Assembly (NCBI GenBank): GCA_009908845.1
Contig: JAAAOQ010000069.1
Coordinates: forward strand, 1-43,701
Direction of reading: 5' to 3'
Length of the DNA: 43,701 nucleotides
DNA from: Gammaproteobacteria bacterium
GTDB lineage: Bacteria; Pseudomonadota; Gammaproteobacteria; Chromatiales; Chromatiaceae
Positions 8,101-15,467 of the stretch are shown here, in pieces. A model generated the notes under the pieces. The model did not search any database. It had not been told where the DNA came from and worked only from the letters and a program-made list of their open reading frames with translations. Each line of letters starts with the position of its first letter. Within the stretch, counting starts at the first letter, position 1. Position numbers and translations under genes: made by a program.

Positions 8101-10042
8101 GTCGATTGCGATGAATGATGCCGCAGCCCGTCTACTCAGCCTGCCGCATCATGCGAATCCGTCGCTCTCGCGCGCTGATGCGGCGGCGCTGAGCTACCGG
8201 GTGCGGCAGCGGGGACGCGCCCTTGCGGCCGATGAGCTGCCGATGCAGGTCGCCGCGCGGACTGGCGAACCCGTGAACGGGATCGAGATCGAGATCCTGC
8301 TGGATGATGGCGCGATCAAGGAGGTAGTGGTGGCGGCCGCGCCCTTGTTCGACGAACAGGGCGCCGTCTCGGGCTCGATTGGCATCCTGACCGATGTGAG
8401 CTCACTGAAGGCGGCCGAGCGCCGCTACCGGCAGACCCTAGAGCGGCTCAAGACGCACATCGAGAACTCGCCGGTAGCCGCCCTGGAATGGGACGAGCGT
8501 CAATGCATCCTGCGCTGGTCGCCCGCGGCTGAGCGTCTGTTCGGGTGGACCGAGGCCGAGGCGATGTCCCGCTCACTCGATGAGCTGGGCCTGTTCCTGG
8601 AACAAGACCGGGCTGAGGTGGTGGCGATGCTATCTCGGCTGTTCACGCGCGAGGCCGAGCGCAACCGCGGCCTCTATCAGAACCGAGTCAAGGACGGCGG
8701 TGAGCGCTGGTGTGAATGGTGCAACTCGGTGCTGCGCGACCCGGATGGCCATCTGGTCTCGGTGCTCTCGCTGGCGCTGGACGTCACCGAGCATCAGAAG
8801 CTCGAGGCCAGTCTGCGTGAGCAGGCTCGGCGCCTCGAGGAGCTCGACCAACGCAAGAACGAGTTCCTCTCGATGCTTGGCCACGAGTTGCGCAATCCGC
8901 TGGCGCCGGTGCGCAATGCGCTGGACCGGCTTGCACTTGCACAAGCCGATGAGGCGACCCAGCGCAAGGCGCTGGAGCTGATCGACCGCCAGGTTCGCCA
9001 TATCGAGCGGCTGGTCCATGATCTGCTCGATGTCGCCCGGATCAACCGCGGTGCGATCGAGCTGATCAGGGCGCCGAGGGACCTGCGCGAGCTGCTGCAG
9101 GAATCGTTGCAGGCGATGGACGCGACCATTCAGGAGCGTCGGCACCGGGTCGAGGTTGAGCTTCCCGATGCGCCGGTGCCAGTGGATGCCGATGAGACGC
9201 GTCTGGTCCAGGTCTTCAGCAATCTGCTGCACAACGCGGCCAAGTACACCGATGACGGCGGCCATATCCTGGTCCGGCTCAGGACCGACCAGCAGGCCGC
9301 GCAGGTGTGCGTCCAGGACGATGGTCGCGGGATGGAGCCCGAGGCGGTGCAATGGCTGTTCGATGCCTTCAGCCAGGGTCCGCGCTCGCTGGATCGTGCG
9401 GACGGCGGCTTGGGGCTCGGCCTGACCCTCGTCAAGCAGCTGGTCGAGCTGCATGGCGGCAGCGTCGAGGCGCAGAGTGACGGGCTGCAGCGCGGCAGCA
9501 CCTTTCGGGTCCATCTGCCGCTAGCCGCGATCAATGCGAGCGAGCCGCTCGGGCGAGCGGAGCCGGAGCAGCGGTCGAGCGCTGGTGCGCCGACGGACGA
9601 GACGCGAGCCGATAAACGGCACGGCAATCAGTGCCGTGAGCAGCGGTCTAGCGGCGGTGCGCCGACGGACGAGGGCGCCGCGCAAGGGCTACGGGTGTTG
9701 GTCGTCGATGACAATACCGAGGTCCTGGACTCGGCGATCATGCTCCTCAACGCGATGGGCTACGAGGCCTCCGGCGTGAGCACTGGTGAAGCGGCGTTGG
9801 CCGCGATCCATGAAGAGCCGCCGAACCTGGTGCTGCTGGATATCGGCCTGCCTGAGATGGATGGGATCGAGGTCGCGCGGCGGCTCGCCGCGATGCCCGA
9901 GCGCGCCGCGCTGAAGCTGGTTGCGGTCTCAGGTTATGCGGCCAGCTCGCTGGGCGAGGACGCGGCCTTGTTCGACGATCATCTACTGAAGCCCGCTGGC
10001 CGGGAGGCGCTAAAATCGGTGCTGCCCTCAACCGGGCGTTGA
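5108..10042 (+). CDS. CheB-CheR-PAS-histidine kinase-receiver hybrid signalling protein
   Basis: 1644 residues, starting at GTG 5108 behind GGAGGAAC. Order: a CheB methylesterase domain without receiver (about 12-190; catalytic set Ser20 in GASAGG, His47, Asp139 in GTGSDG); a CheR methyltransferase (about 215-480; SAM loop VPGCATGEEAYTLA near 313-326); a long coiled coil rich in NEEL/NQEL (about 635-720); four PAS-like modules (about 720-1245); HisKA with phosphoacceptor His1259 (HELRNPL); HATPase with N-box NLLHNAAKY and G-box GLGLGLTL; a linker; and a C-terminal receiver with Asp1578 (LLDIGLP). All catalytic residues appear intact. This architecture couples receptor methylation-type enzymes to a two-component relay. 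Its 3' end overlaps the opposite-strand ATPase gene by 15 bp. Confidence 0.95.
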   Translation: MNADTTTNPQRFPIVGIGASAGGLEAVRGLFEAMPADLGAGFVLVQHLHPEHKSMMSDLVARSTALPVVQVKDEMPVLPDRLHVIPPNTALTIDGGMLRLTEPRARRGLRMPIDDFFSSLAEDQQEWAIGIVLSGTGSDGTAGVGLLKIRGGMLMAQEPSDAAHDGMPRSAIGTGQVDYVLPVAEMPATLAAYLEHLRLGGIGLPGNASDELAVQHIVALIRARQGHDLSWYKPGTLRRRVLRRMALKQIQALDDYVRLLSEDDDELLALTKDLLISVTSFFRNAEAWDELANKVLPDLLSRHGQDEPLRAWVPGCATGEEAYTLAMLLIEALEAAGRRDQILVFATDVDRDALEVARDACYPESLVADVDPARLERFFNREGERYRVKKFVRERVIVAPQDLLADPPFSNIDLISCRNLLIYVDGDYQQRLIRGFHFALRDGGYLLLGSAENIAGQERLFRPLSSRWRIYKRRNVDVRRSVAFADGGRHTALSRGGQASSRSRRQPIGYGPRIEKTLLDHFTPPAVLVDDQGEVLYYHGDVRRYLRLGPGDPSNDVLRLVDEALQAKLRAALRGAAARGEPVAEDAKMRRGDDWEPVRIRVTPLSEPDSDRVERLITFEALARRAESDTRVAAAGEADQVEALEQELESTRQELMTTIEESEAANEELTASNQEVMSMNEELQSSNQELETSKEELQSLNQELTTLNNQLEVKIQELEQTNDDVTNLLFSTDIATLFLDQGLRVRRYTPVATRLMRLIPSDIGRPITDIVRSVDDPQLVDDAQAVLAGGERPAREIQSDSGDWYLRRLHPYRTERVPISGVVVTFTEMTARKQAELALAESEAALRRIADAMPTLIARVNPELRYTFNNAAYADWFGVSPESLVGTAVADLVGEETFGIVRGELERALAGETVRFDSWLPYRGAGQRYCHVIYIPDRRENGEIIGVFALVSDLTERHRSQQAIERLNAENRAHANELQALFDAAPAGIFVARDPACESIAMNDAAARLLSLPHHANPSLSRADAAALSYRVRQRGRALAADELPMQVAARTGEPVNGIEIEILLDDGAIKEVVVAAAPLFDEQGAVSGSIGILTDVSSLKAAERRYRQTLERLKTHIENSPVAALEWDERQCILRWSPAAERLFGWTEAEAMSRSLDELGLFLEQDRAEVVAMLSRLFTREAERNRGLYQNRVKDGGERWCEWCNSVLRDPDGHLVSVLSLALDVTEHQKLEASLREQARRLEELDQRKNEFLSMLGHELRNPLAPVRNALDRLALAQADEATQRKALELIDRQVRHIERLVHDLLDVARINRGAIELIRAPRDLRELLQESLQAMDATIQERRHRVEVELPDAPVPVDADETRLVQVFSNLLHNAAKYTDDGGHILVRLRTDQQAAQVCVQDDGRGMEPEAVQWLFDAFSQGPRSLDRADGGLGLGLTLVKQLVELHGGSVEAQSDGLQRGSTFRVHLPLAAINASEPLGRAEPEQRSSAGAPTDETRADKRHGNQCREQRSSGGAPTDEGAAQGLRVLVVDDNTEVLDSAIMLLNAMGYEASGVSTGEAALAAIHEEPPNLVLLDIGLPEMDGIEVARRLAAMPERAALKLVAVSGYAASSLGEDAALFDDHLLKPAGREALKSVLPSTGR
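9566..9673 (+). repeat. Pair of 36-bp direct repeats flanking a hairpin inside the kinase-receiver linker
   Basis: Copies at 9566-9601 and 9638-9673 differ at few positions, and both encode EQRSS(A/G)GAPTDE. The 36 bases between them contain a perfect 7-bp inverted repeat (9616-9622 with 9631-9637, 8-base loop). The whole unit lies in frame between the HATPase and the receiver, where extra length is tolerated. It looks like a local duplication or a small in-frame palindromic insertion. Confidence 0.75.
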
Positions 10043-11968
10043 GGCACCGCCGAGCAGGCGGCGGAATTCATAGATCGCCGAGAACGGCATCGCGCGGGAG
10101 AGCTCGTCCAGTGTCGTCTCCTCGGCCTTGAGCTTAGCGATCGCATCCTGCGCCATCAGCACCGAGCGTGTGCTGCGACGGATCGTCTCACGCAGCTCAT
10201 CGATATCGGCGCTGTTGCTGATACCGAACAGGTCCCGTTCTTCCGGAGCCCAGAGCTCGGCGACGGCGACCCGGCCTTTATAACCGGTATTGTTGCAATG
10301 GGCGCACTTGGCACCGGCGACCCAGCGGATACCCTTTGGCGGCGCGCCGAAGAACTCCTTCAGGAGGTCTGCGTCGGGCTGCACCTCGGTCTTGCACTCG
10401 GGGCAGACCTTTCTGACCAAGCGTTGTGCGACCACGCCGACCAGCGACGAGGCGATGACACCGGGATCGACCCCAAGGCCCAACAAGCGGGGGATGGTGC
10501 CAACGGCATCGTTGGTGTGCAGCGTACTCAACACCAGATGGCCGGTTTGCGCCGCTCGGAAGGCCATCTCCGCTGTTTCGCCGTCACGTATCTCGCCGAC
10601 CAGGATGACCTCGGGGTCTTGTCTCAGGAACGACCGGATGTACTGAGCGAAGCTGTTGCCGATCGAGGTGTTGACCTGGCACTGGGTGATGCCGTCGTAG
10701 ACGTATTCGACCGGGTCCTCGGCCGTCAGGATCTTGATCCCGGGCCGGTAACTGCTCATCAGCGCGCCGTAGAGCGTGGTGCTCTTTCCGGAACCGGTGG
10801 GGCCTGCGACGAGCAGGATGCCGGTATTTCGCCGCAGCAGCACCTTCAATGAGGCCTCGATATTGGATGAGAATCCGAGCTCATCGATGGATTGCGGCGC
10901 CCGCCTGGAATCCAGGATACGCAGCACGATGTTCTCACCGTAATAGCCTGGCACGACCGAGATACGGAAATCCGCGCGGGCGCCCTGATCGCCGCTTTCC
11001 AAGACTGCGCTGAAGCTGCCGTCCTGGGGACGGCGCTTCTCGGCGATGTCGAGCTTTCCCATGATCTTGATCCGGGAGATGATCTGGCGCTTCAGCCCCT
11101 GCATCCTCCCTTCCAGGGAGCCGAGCGGTAGCTCGGTCAGCACGCCGTCGACGCGGTAGCGGACAGCGATCCGTTGCTCATGGCTCTCGATATGGATATC
11201 CGATGCCGTGTTCTTCATCCCGACCTTGATGATCTCGCTGACGATCGCATCAGCGCGTTTGAGCTCTTCGGAGCTGACGGGTCCGCTGCTGTCCTGCTGG
11301 TCTGGCTTGTCATCGGTAACCCGGAAGACCTTGGACGGCTCGGGCTCTTCGTGATTCGGATCGCCGTGGAGGCGGAAGAAGGCGCGCCGAATCGCATCAC
11401 TGGTGGAGGTAATGACGTTGATCTTCAGTCCGGTGAATGCGCTCAGCTCATCGATGACGTCATTATCGGTCGGGTCGTCCATCGCCAGGGTCAGGGTCGA
11501 GCCCATCTTCCCGATCGGTACCAGGTTTCGGTTTTCGCAATATTTCTTGTTGATCAGCTTCGAGAGCGAAGCGTCAAGCGAGATCTTGTCCAGATCGACG
11601 AAGGGGATGTTCAGCTGGGCGCAGAGCGCCTTGCGAAGGTCCCGTTCCGAGATGATCTTGAGCTCCAGCAGGCATTCACCCAGGCGCTGGCCGGTTTCCT
11701 TTTGGCGCTGCAACGCGGTCTCGATGTCCTTGTCGGTGACGAATCCGGACTTCTTCAGGATGGCTCCGAGATTCGGGCGCTTGCTGAAGCGGTCCAGGAT
11801 GTAGTTGAGCTGCCTTGGCGTGATCGCGTTCAACTCGACGAGTACCCGTCCGATGGGCTTGTACTCCTGCGATTGGCTTTGGACCTTCTTCGCTTCGGCG
11901 AGATCCTCTTCGCTGATGAGACCTTCCTCCAGGAGGATCTCGCCGAGCCTGCTGAGCGATTGCTTCAT
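10028..11968 (-). CDS. GspE/PilB-family secretion ATPase with two MshEN (c-di-GMP-binding) domains
   Basis: 646 residues. The N-terminus has two MshEN-type modules (about 1-65, SRLGEILLEEGLISEEDL, and 70-150, NLGAILKKSGFVTDKDI then RLGECLLELKIISERDL), the fold that binds cyclic di-GMP in MshE and some PilB proteins. The ATPase core has Walker A GPTGSGKSTT (about 388-397), Walker B DPEVILVGEIRDGETAE, the His box TGHLVLSTLHTNDA, and a tetracysteine zinc motif (CPEC near 521, CAHC near 550). Such hexameric ATPases power type IV pili or type II secretion. No pilin, PilC/GspF or secretin gene lies nearby, so it is an orphan here. A kinase ATPase-domain remnant lies 37 bp upstream on the same strand. 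Upstream of the ATG only a weak GGAT is seen. Confidence 0.9.
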   Translation of the reverse strand: MKQSLSRLGEILLEEGLISEEDLAEAKKVQSQSQEYKPIGRVLVELNAITPRQLNYILDRFSKRPNLGAILKKSGFVTDKDIETALQRQKETGQRLGECLLELKIISERDLRKALCAQLNIPFVDLDKISLDASLSKLINKKYCENRNLVPIGKMGSTLTLAMDDPTDNDVIDELSAFTGLKINVITSTSDAIRRAFFRLHGDPNHEEPEPSKVFRVTDDKPDQQDSSGPVSSEELKRADAIVSEIIKVGMKNTASDIHIESHEQRIAVRYRVDGVLTELPLGSLEGRMQGLKRQIISRIKIMGKLDIAEKRRPQDGSFSAVLESGDQGARADFRISVVPGYYGENIVLRILDSRRAPQSIDELGFSSNIEASLKVLLRRNTGILLVAGPTGSGKSTTLYGALMSSYRPGIKILTAEDPVEYVYDGITQCQVNTSIGNSFAQYIRSFLRQDPEVILVGEIRDGETAEMAFRAAQTGHLVLSTLHTNDAVGTIPRLLGLGVDPGVIASSLVGVVAQRLVRKVCPECKTEVQPDADLLKEFFGAPPKGIRWVAGAKCAHCNNTGYKGRVAVAELWAPEERDLFGISNSADIDELRETIRRSTRSVLMAQDAIAKLKAEETTLDELSRAMPFSAIYEFRRLLGGASTPG

Positions 11969-12005
11969 GATTCAAAATCCATGCGACTTCGGGCTATCAG
12001 CCCAC

Positions 12006-12419
12006 TCATGGTGCGTTTGGGGGTCGAATGCCGGTCGGCACGGGATGATGGCGTCCCGGGGCCTCTGGCAGTTCGACGCGGAAGGTGGAGCCCTTTGCAG
12101 GCCTGGATGACAGCGAGATCTCCGCATCCAGGATCTCGCAGAGGCGTTTGACGATGGTCAGGCCGATCCCTTCCCCGGTATAAGACAGGGTGGTCTTCGG
12201 CTGGGGTAGACTCTGGACTCGGTCCGCCCGGTCAAGCTCTCGCGCCACCGTCGAGCCGCTCACATCCTGGATGCCGGGCCCGGTATCAGCGACCTCAAGG
12301 ACCCAATGGTCCTTAGCCTGATACGGGCCTTGGTCCAAGACATAGCGCGCGCTCGAGGAATAGCCCTCATAGCGAAAACCGACCGCTTCCGGATCGGGGT
12401 TGCCTTCGTAATCGTCCAT
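12006..12419 (-). pseudogene. Truncated histidine kinase ATPase domain
   Basis: 137 residues carry the C-terminal half of a HATPase domain: G1 box VADTGPGI, ATP-lid region, G2 box GEGIGLTIVKRL and the closing strand GSTFRVELP. The N-box helix (N...NA.K.) and the dimerisation/phosphoacceptor domain are missing. The frame is closed by a TGA 15 codons upstream of the ATG, with no N-box in between. The protein therefore cannot be a normal kinase. It is most simply a decayed sensor-kinase gene, though a short ATP-binding partner protein is possible. It is in line with the MshEN ATPase gene. Confidence 0.65.
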
Positions 12420-13194
12420 GGCCTCTTCGACAACTGCTAGCGAAGACGCAAGCCTAAGCCATCACTGCGCGCCGCGATAGTTTGCGAGAGGCGGTTCACG
12501 GTCGAAGATGCGCCTCGACTGGGCTTTGGCGCGAGCAGCGGCCATGCGACACTCACCCGCGGCGTGGCGCCCTGATACCTGATGGACTGCAGCGGCTAGG
12601 CACATAGTAGAATGTACCGCCTGTGCATGCCTCAATCTCGCGCCAATCAGGCGCCGCCGGCGTAGGACCATCGTGGCACCATGAGCCGAACCCAGACGCG
12701 AACGCGCGGACAAGGCACATCGGGAGCGCTGGAGGCGAATCGATCACCGCCAAGGGTAATGTCATGTCCGTGAAACGCCCAGTCGTCGGCCTCGACAAGT
12801 TCAATCAGCAGATGCTGGCGACCTTGCCGCAAGCGGCCGGGTCCGACTTGCGTCCGGCCCTGACGCTGGCCGAGATGGGCGATCACCCGGATGCGGACTG
12901 ACCGATTCTTAAAGGTCCATGGCGTGTCGCATCTGTCGGTGGTTGTGGACCTCGCGCTCGGTCGCAAGCCCGCCCCGCTCGGCCGCCAGGGCAAGTGGAA
13001 CGTCGCGGCGCACGTCTTCACCCGCGCCTTCGAGCCCGGTTGCGTCGCCTTCGTTCCCAAGCCCGAGGTGCTGGAACCTGTCAGCCGAGGGCAGGGCGAC
13101 ACCCGCATCCAGGTGATGGTCAACAAGGGCGATGATCTGCTCTCGAGTCGAACCACTGCATGCCTCTAGGCAGGCCACCGCGACCAATCAGTGA
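12420..13194. other. 775-bp region with only remnants
   Basis: This stretch separates the kinase remnant from the diguanylate cyclase. Its only coding signal is the split frame at 12764-13169. From 12420 to 12760 I see no convincing gene on either strand. A truncated kinase and a frameshifted gene side by side suggest a patch of gene decay. Confidence 0.45.
12764..13169 (+). pseudogene. Unrecognised coding remnant, probably one gene split by a frameshift
   Basis: Two overlapping frames together look coding. 12764-12901 begins MSVKRPVVGLDKFNQQM and ends at a TGA. 12891-13169 continues in another frame with HLSVVVDLALGRKPAPLG and AFEPGCVAFVPKPEVLEP. Both keep the strong third-position G/C preference of real genes here, and the switch falls within an 11-bp overlap near 12891-12901. 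One decayed gene of about 135 codons is the simplest reading. I do not recognise the product. Two small overlapping genes are the alternative, but the second start lacks a good ribosome binding site. Confidence 0.35.
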
Positions 13195-14127
13195 TTGGAG
13201 CTGCAAGCAAGCGAAGCCCAGATGACCAAACCCATCGCCGAGGATCTTGAAAGCGACGCGCTGCAACAGTTCCACGCCAATCTGCGGCTCGCCTTGCTGA
13301 TGCAGCATAAAGCGCGACTCCATCTGCTCTTTCGCCTGCAGTTTCCAACCTCCGAGATCGAGCCTTTCCACGATTCTGACGACGTCGAGGAGCTTGATTT
13401 CCGGGCCTTCTTGTCCAGCCGGCCCCCTGAACTGATCGCCTCGCACGGTGCCTACCACAAGCTCCTGCGGGCGCAAGATCGGCTAAGCAAGCGCGCCCAA
13501 GAGGCTTTGAGGGCAGCTGGTGACCAGTCACCATCCGCCGAGCAAGTCGCGCAACTGCTGCGTGAGATGCACAACTTCGATCGGGTGGCGGACCGCCTCG
13601 CGGCAGGCATCACGGCGTCCCTCACCGACGTCGATGAGCTCACTGGACTGCTGAACCGGGTCGCCATGGAGCGCGATTTCGAGCGCGAGCAGGCCCAGGC
13701 CCGGCGAACAGGGCGCTGCTTCACCATCGCCATGATCGATGCCGATCACTTCAAACCGGTCAACGATACCTACGGGCACGCGTTCGGTGATCGCGTGCTC
13801 GAGACCCTGGCCGAGCGCTTGATCGCGAGTCTGCGTCCGCGCGATGCCGTCTATCGCTATGGCGGCGAAGAATTCCTGGTGCTGCTGCCCGAAACGCCGC
13901 TCGATGCCGCCGCCCCCGTGCTTGAGCGGCTGCGCGTCCAAGCCGGCTCAAGCGAGATGGGTGATGCTGAGCACCAGATCATCCAGACGATCTCCATCGG
14001 TGCTGTCGAGGTCGCCGCCGACGACCCGCTCGGCGAGGCCATCGGGCGCGCCGATAGCGCGCTGTACCGCGCGAAACAGGCCGGCCGTGACCGCATCGAG
14101 CTTGCTCGCGAGCAAACGACGTATTAG
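13195..14127 (+). CDS. Diguanylate cyclase with N-terminal CZB-like zinc-sensing domain
   Basis: About 310 residues from TTG 13195; the ATG at 13222 is an equally possible start, as neither has a clear ribosome binding site. The C-terminal half is a GGEEF domain: DELTGLLNR, then DADHFKPVNDTYGHAFGD, active site RYGGEEF (about 221-227), and an inhibitory I-site RPRD five residues before GGEEF. It should make c-di-GMP and be product-inhibited. The N-terminal helical region resembles the CZB zinc-binding bundle of E. coli DgcZ: a His in LLMQHKARLHLLF and the paired SHGAYH motif. The usual zinc-ligand Cys seems replaced by an Asp region (DFRAFL). The CZB assignment is a by-eye alignment. Confidence 0.85.
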   Translation: MELQASEAQMTKPIAEDLESDALQQFHANLRLALLMQHKARLHLLFRLQFPTSEIEPFHDSDDVEELDFRAFLSSRPPELIASHGAYHKLLRAQDRLSKRAQEALRAAGDQSPSAEQVAQLLREMHNFDRVADRLAAGITASLTDVDELTGLLNRVAMERDFEREQAQARRTGRCFTIAMIDADHFKPVNDTYGHAFGDRVLETLAERLIASLRPRDAVYRYGGEEFLVLLPETPLDAAAPVLERLRVQAGSSEMGDAEHQIIQTISIGAVEVAADDPLGEAIGRADSALYRAKQAGRDRIELAREQTTY

Positions 14128-14519
14128 CGAGCTCTCGATTCAAAAAGAATCGACTCATGGACAGCCTGCTCCGCCTCGGCCTTGCACCTATGAGCAAACA
14201 GCAGTCGCCCGAACATGGGCTCGCGTTCGATTCCCTCGGTGACCTGGGGCAGGCAGATGCCTACCCCTTTGTCTTCCCCCCACCTCCCCCCACACACACA
14301 ATCCAGGATAAGCTGCAGCTCGTTCATACCATCATCCGTGGTTAGCGCGACGCCTGAGCAAAGCAAATGTAATAGCCCCTCTCTGCAGATGACGCTATAT
14401 TCGCCGGGCTGGATCGCCTCTGCAGCCCTACTGCCGCGGCCAGCGAAACGGCTCATCAAGCGGGGACCGTAAACCTGCTGAGTATGAAGGCTCAACCACC
14501 CCACCAGGAACAACCAACA
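14128..14519. other. 392-bp intergenic region with C-rich and CA-repeat tract
   Basis: No convincing gene is seen. At 14276-14300 two runs of six C separated by ACCT are followed by a (AC)n tract. On the minus strand this is two G6 runs, with some G-quadruplex potential. The rest should contain the promoter of the coiled-coil gene pair. Confidence 0.5.
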
Positions 14520-14807
14520 GTGAACGATAAAGACGCCTACATCGACAAGCTCAAGGCCCAGCTCGACCAATGGGACTCCGAGATTGACAAGCTCCGCGCG
14601 AAGGCGAACGAGGCCAGCGCGGATGCCAAGATCCAGTATCAAGAGACCATTGACGAGCTACAGTCGCGTCAAGACGAGGCAAAGCAGAAGCTCGAGGAGC
14701 TTCAGTCAGCCGGTGATGATGCCTGGGAGGACATGAAGGCCGGTGCCGAGGACGCCTGGAACAAGCTCTCTGCCTCGCTCAGCGACGCCGTTGCCCGCTT
14801 CAAGTAA
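14520..14807 (+). CDS. Small cytosolic coiled-coil protein
   Basis: 95 residues from GTG 14520, chosen because AGGAAC lies a suitable distance upstream and the frame then begins directly with the heptad region. A longer frame from ATG 14484 has no such site. Nearly the whole protein is charged helix with heptads (YIDKLKAQLDQWDSEIDKL, then DELQSRQDEAKQKLEELQ). It ends in a WEDMKAGAEDAWNKLSASL segment like that of sll1863-type stress-associated coiled-coil proteins. No signal peptide is present. The next gene encodes an exported relative with a matching C-terminal segment. The function is unknown; a stress role is inferred from family resemblance and the neighbourhood. Confidence 0.75.
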   Translation: MNDKDAYIDKLKAQLDQWDSEIDKLRAKANEASADAKIQYQETIDELQSRQDEAKQKLEELQSAGDDAWEDMKAGAEDAWNKLSASLSDAVARFK

Positions 14808-14866
14808 CGTTCGCACGATCACCCCAGCACGACACTCAGCACAACAATCAATAAGAGACCCTAACG

Positions 14867-15340
14867 ATGTCACTGAAACACCAGCTGTTTGCGATGTTAT
14901 TGGCGGGCGGTCTCGTCGCTCCGGCGTTCGCCTTCGCGGCCAACGAGGGTGACGCCGCGAGCATGAGCGCGGATCAGGTCCAAGAGGAGGCCACAGAGGC
15001 AATGCAAGCGCTCGCCGAGTATTCGGCGCAGGAGCGCGACCAGGCCCTGAGCGCAGCACGGGAAGCGATGGCGCACCTCGACCAAGAGATCGATGCGCGC
15101 GAGGAGACGCTGCGCGAGCAGTGGGCCGACATGAGCACGAGCGCACGCGAGCAAGCGAAGGCCTCACTGGCCCAATTACGGGACACGCGCAACGCGCTTG
15201 GCGAGCGCTACGGCTCGCTTGAGTCGGGTATGGACAGCGCCTGGGATGAGCTCAAGGCCGGCTTCGCGGCGGCCTACGAGGAGGTCGTCAAGGCTTGGGA
15301 GTCCAGCGGTTCGTCATCCGACACGAACGCCCCCGAGTAG
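14867..15340 (+). CDS. Exported coiled-coil protein, paralogue of the preceding gene
   Basis: 157 residues with a clear signal peptide (LFAMLLAGGLVAPAFAFA, cleavage near residue 24-26). A charged helical body follows (QVQEEATEAMQALAEYSAQE, then DQEIDAREETLREQWADM). It closes with MDSAWDELKAGFAAAYEEVV, which parallels AWEDMKAGAEDAWNKL in the upstream gene. The two genes are 59 bp apart on one strand and probably share a transcript, so the cell makes one cytosolic and one periplasmic version. The last residues (SSGSSSDTNAPE) are a disordered tail. The function is unknown. Confidence 0.75.
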   Translation: MSLKHQLFAMLLAGGLVAPAFAFAANEGDAASMSADQVQEEATEAMQALAEYSAQERDQALSAAREAMAHLDQEIDAREETLREQWADMSTSAREQAKASLAQLRDTRNALGERYGSLESGMDSAWDELKAGFAAAYEEVVKAWESSGSSSDTNAPE

Positions 15341-15374
15341 TCATCGCCGCCGGCTCCCCGGCCGAGGAGCACTC

Positions 15375-15393
15375 GCCCCGCGCATTGCGGGGC
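15375..15393. terminator. GC-rich hairpin after the coiled-coil pair
   Basis: A perfect 7-bp stem (15375-15381 with 15387-15393) closes a 5-base loop about 35 bp after the stop of the exported coiled-coil gene. There is no T-run, so it is a weak intrinsic terminator or an RNA-stabilising hairpin. Confidence 0.4.
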
Positions 15394-15467
15394 ACGGCCG
15401 CCGATCAATGCCAACGGCTCTTGCGAATCGCTTCTCCAACACCCCGACTCAGCAGGTATTGCCCTTC

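Noticed and set aside
11174-12151. 325-codon rightward frame opposite the MshEN ATPase
   Set aside because: It is antisense to clear MshEN and ATPase motifs, and its translation matches nothing.
14124-14642. 172-codon leftward frame across the C-rich gap
   Set aside because: Its first third is antisense to the coiled-coil gene and the rest covers low-complexity sequence; no start signal is seen.
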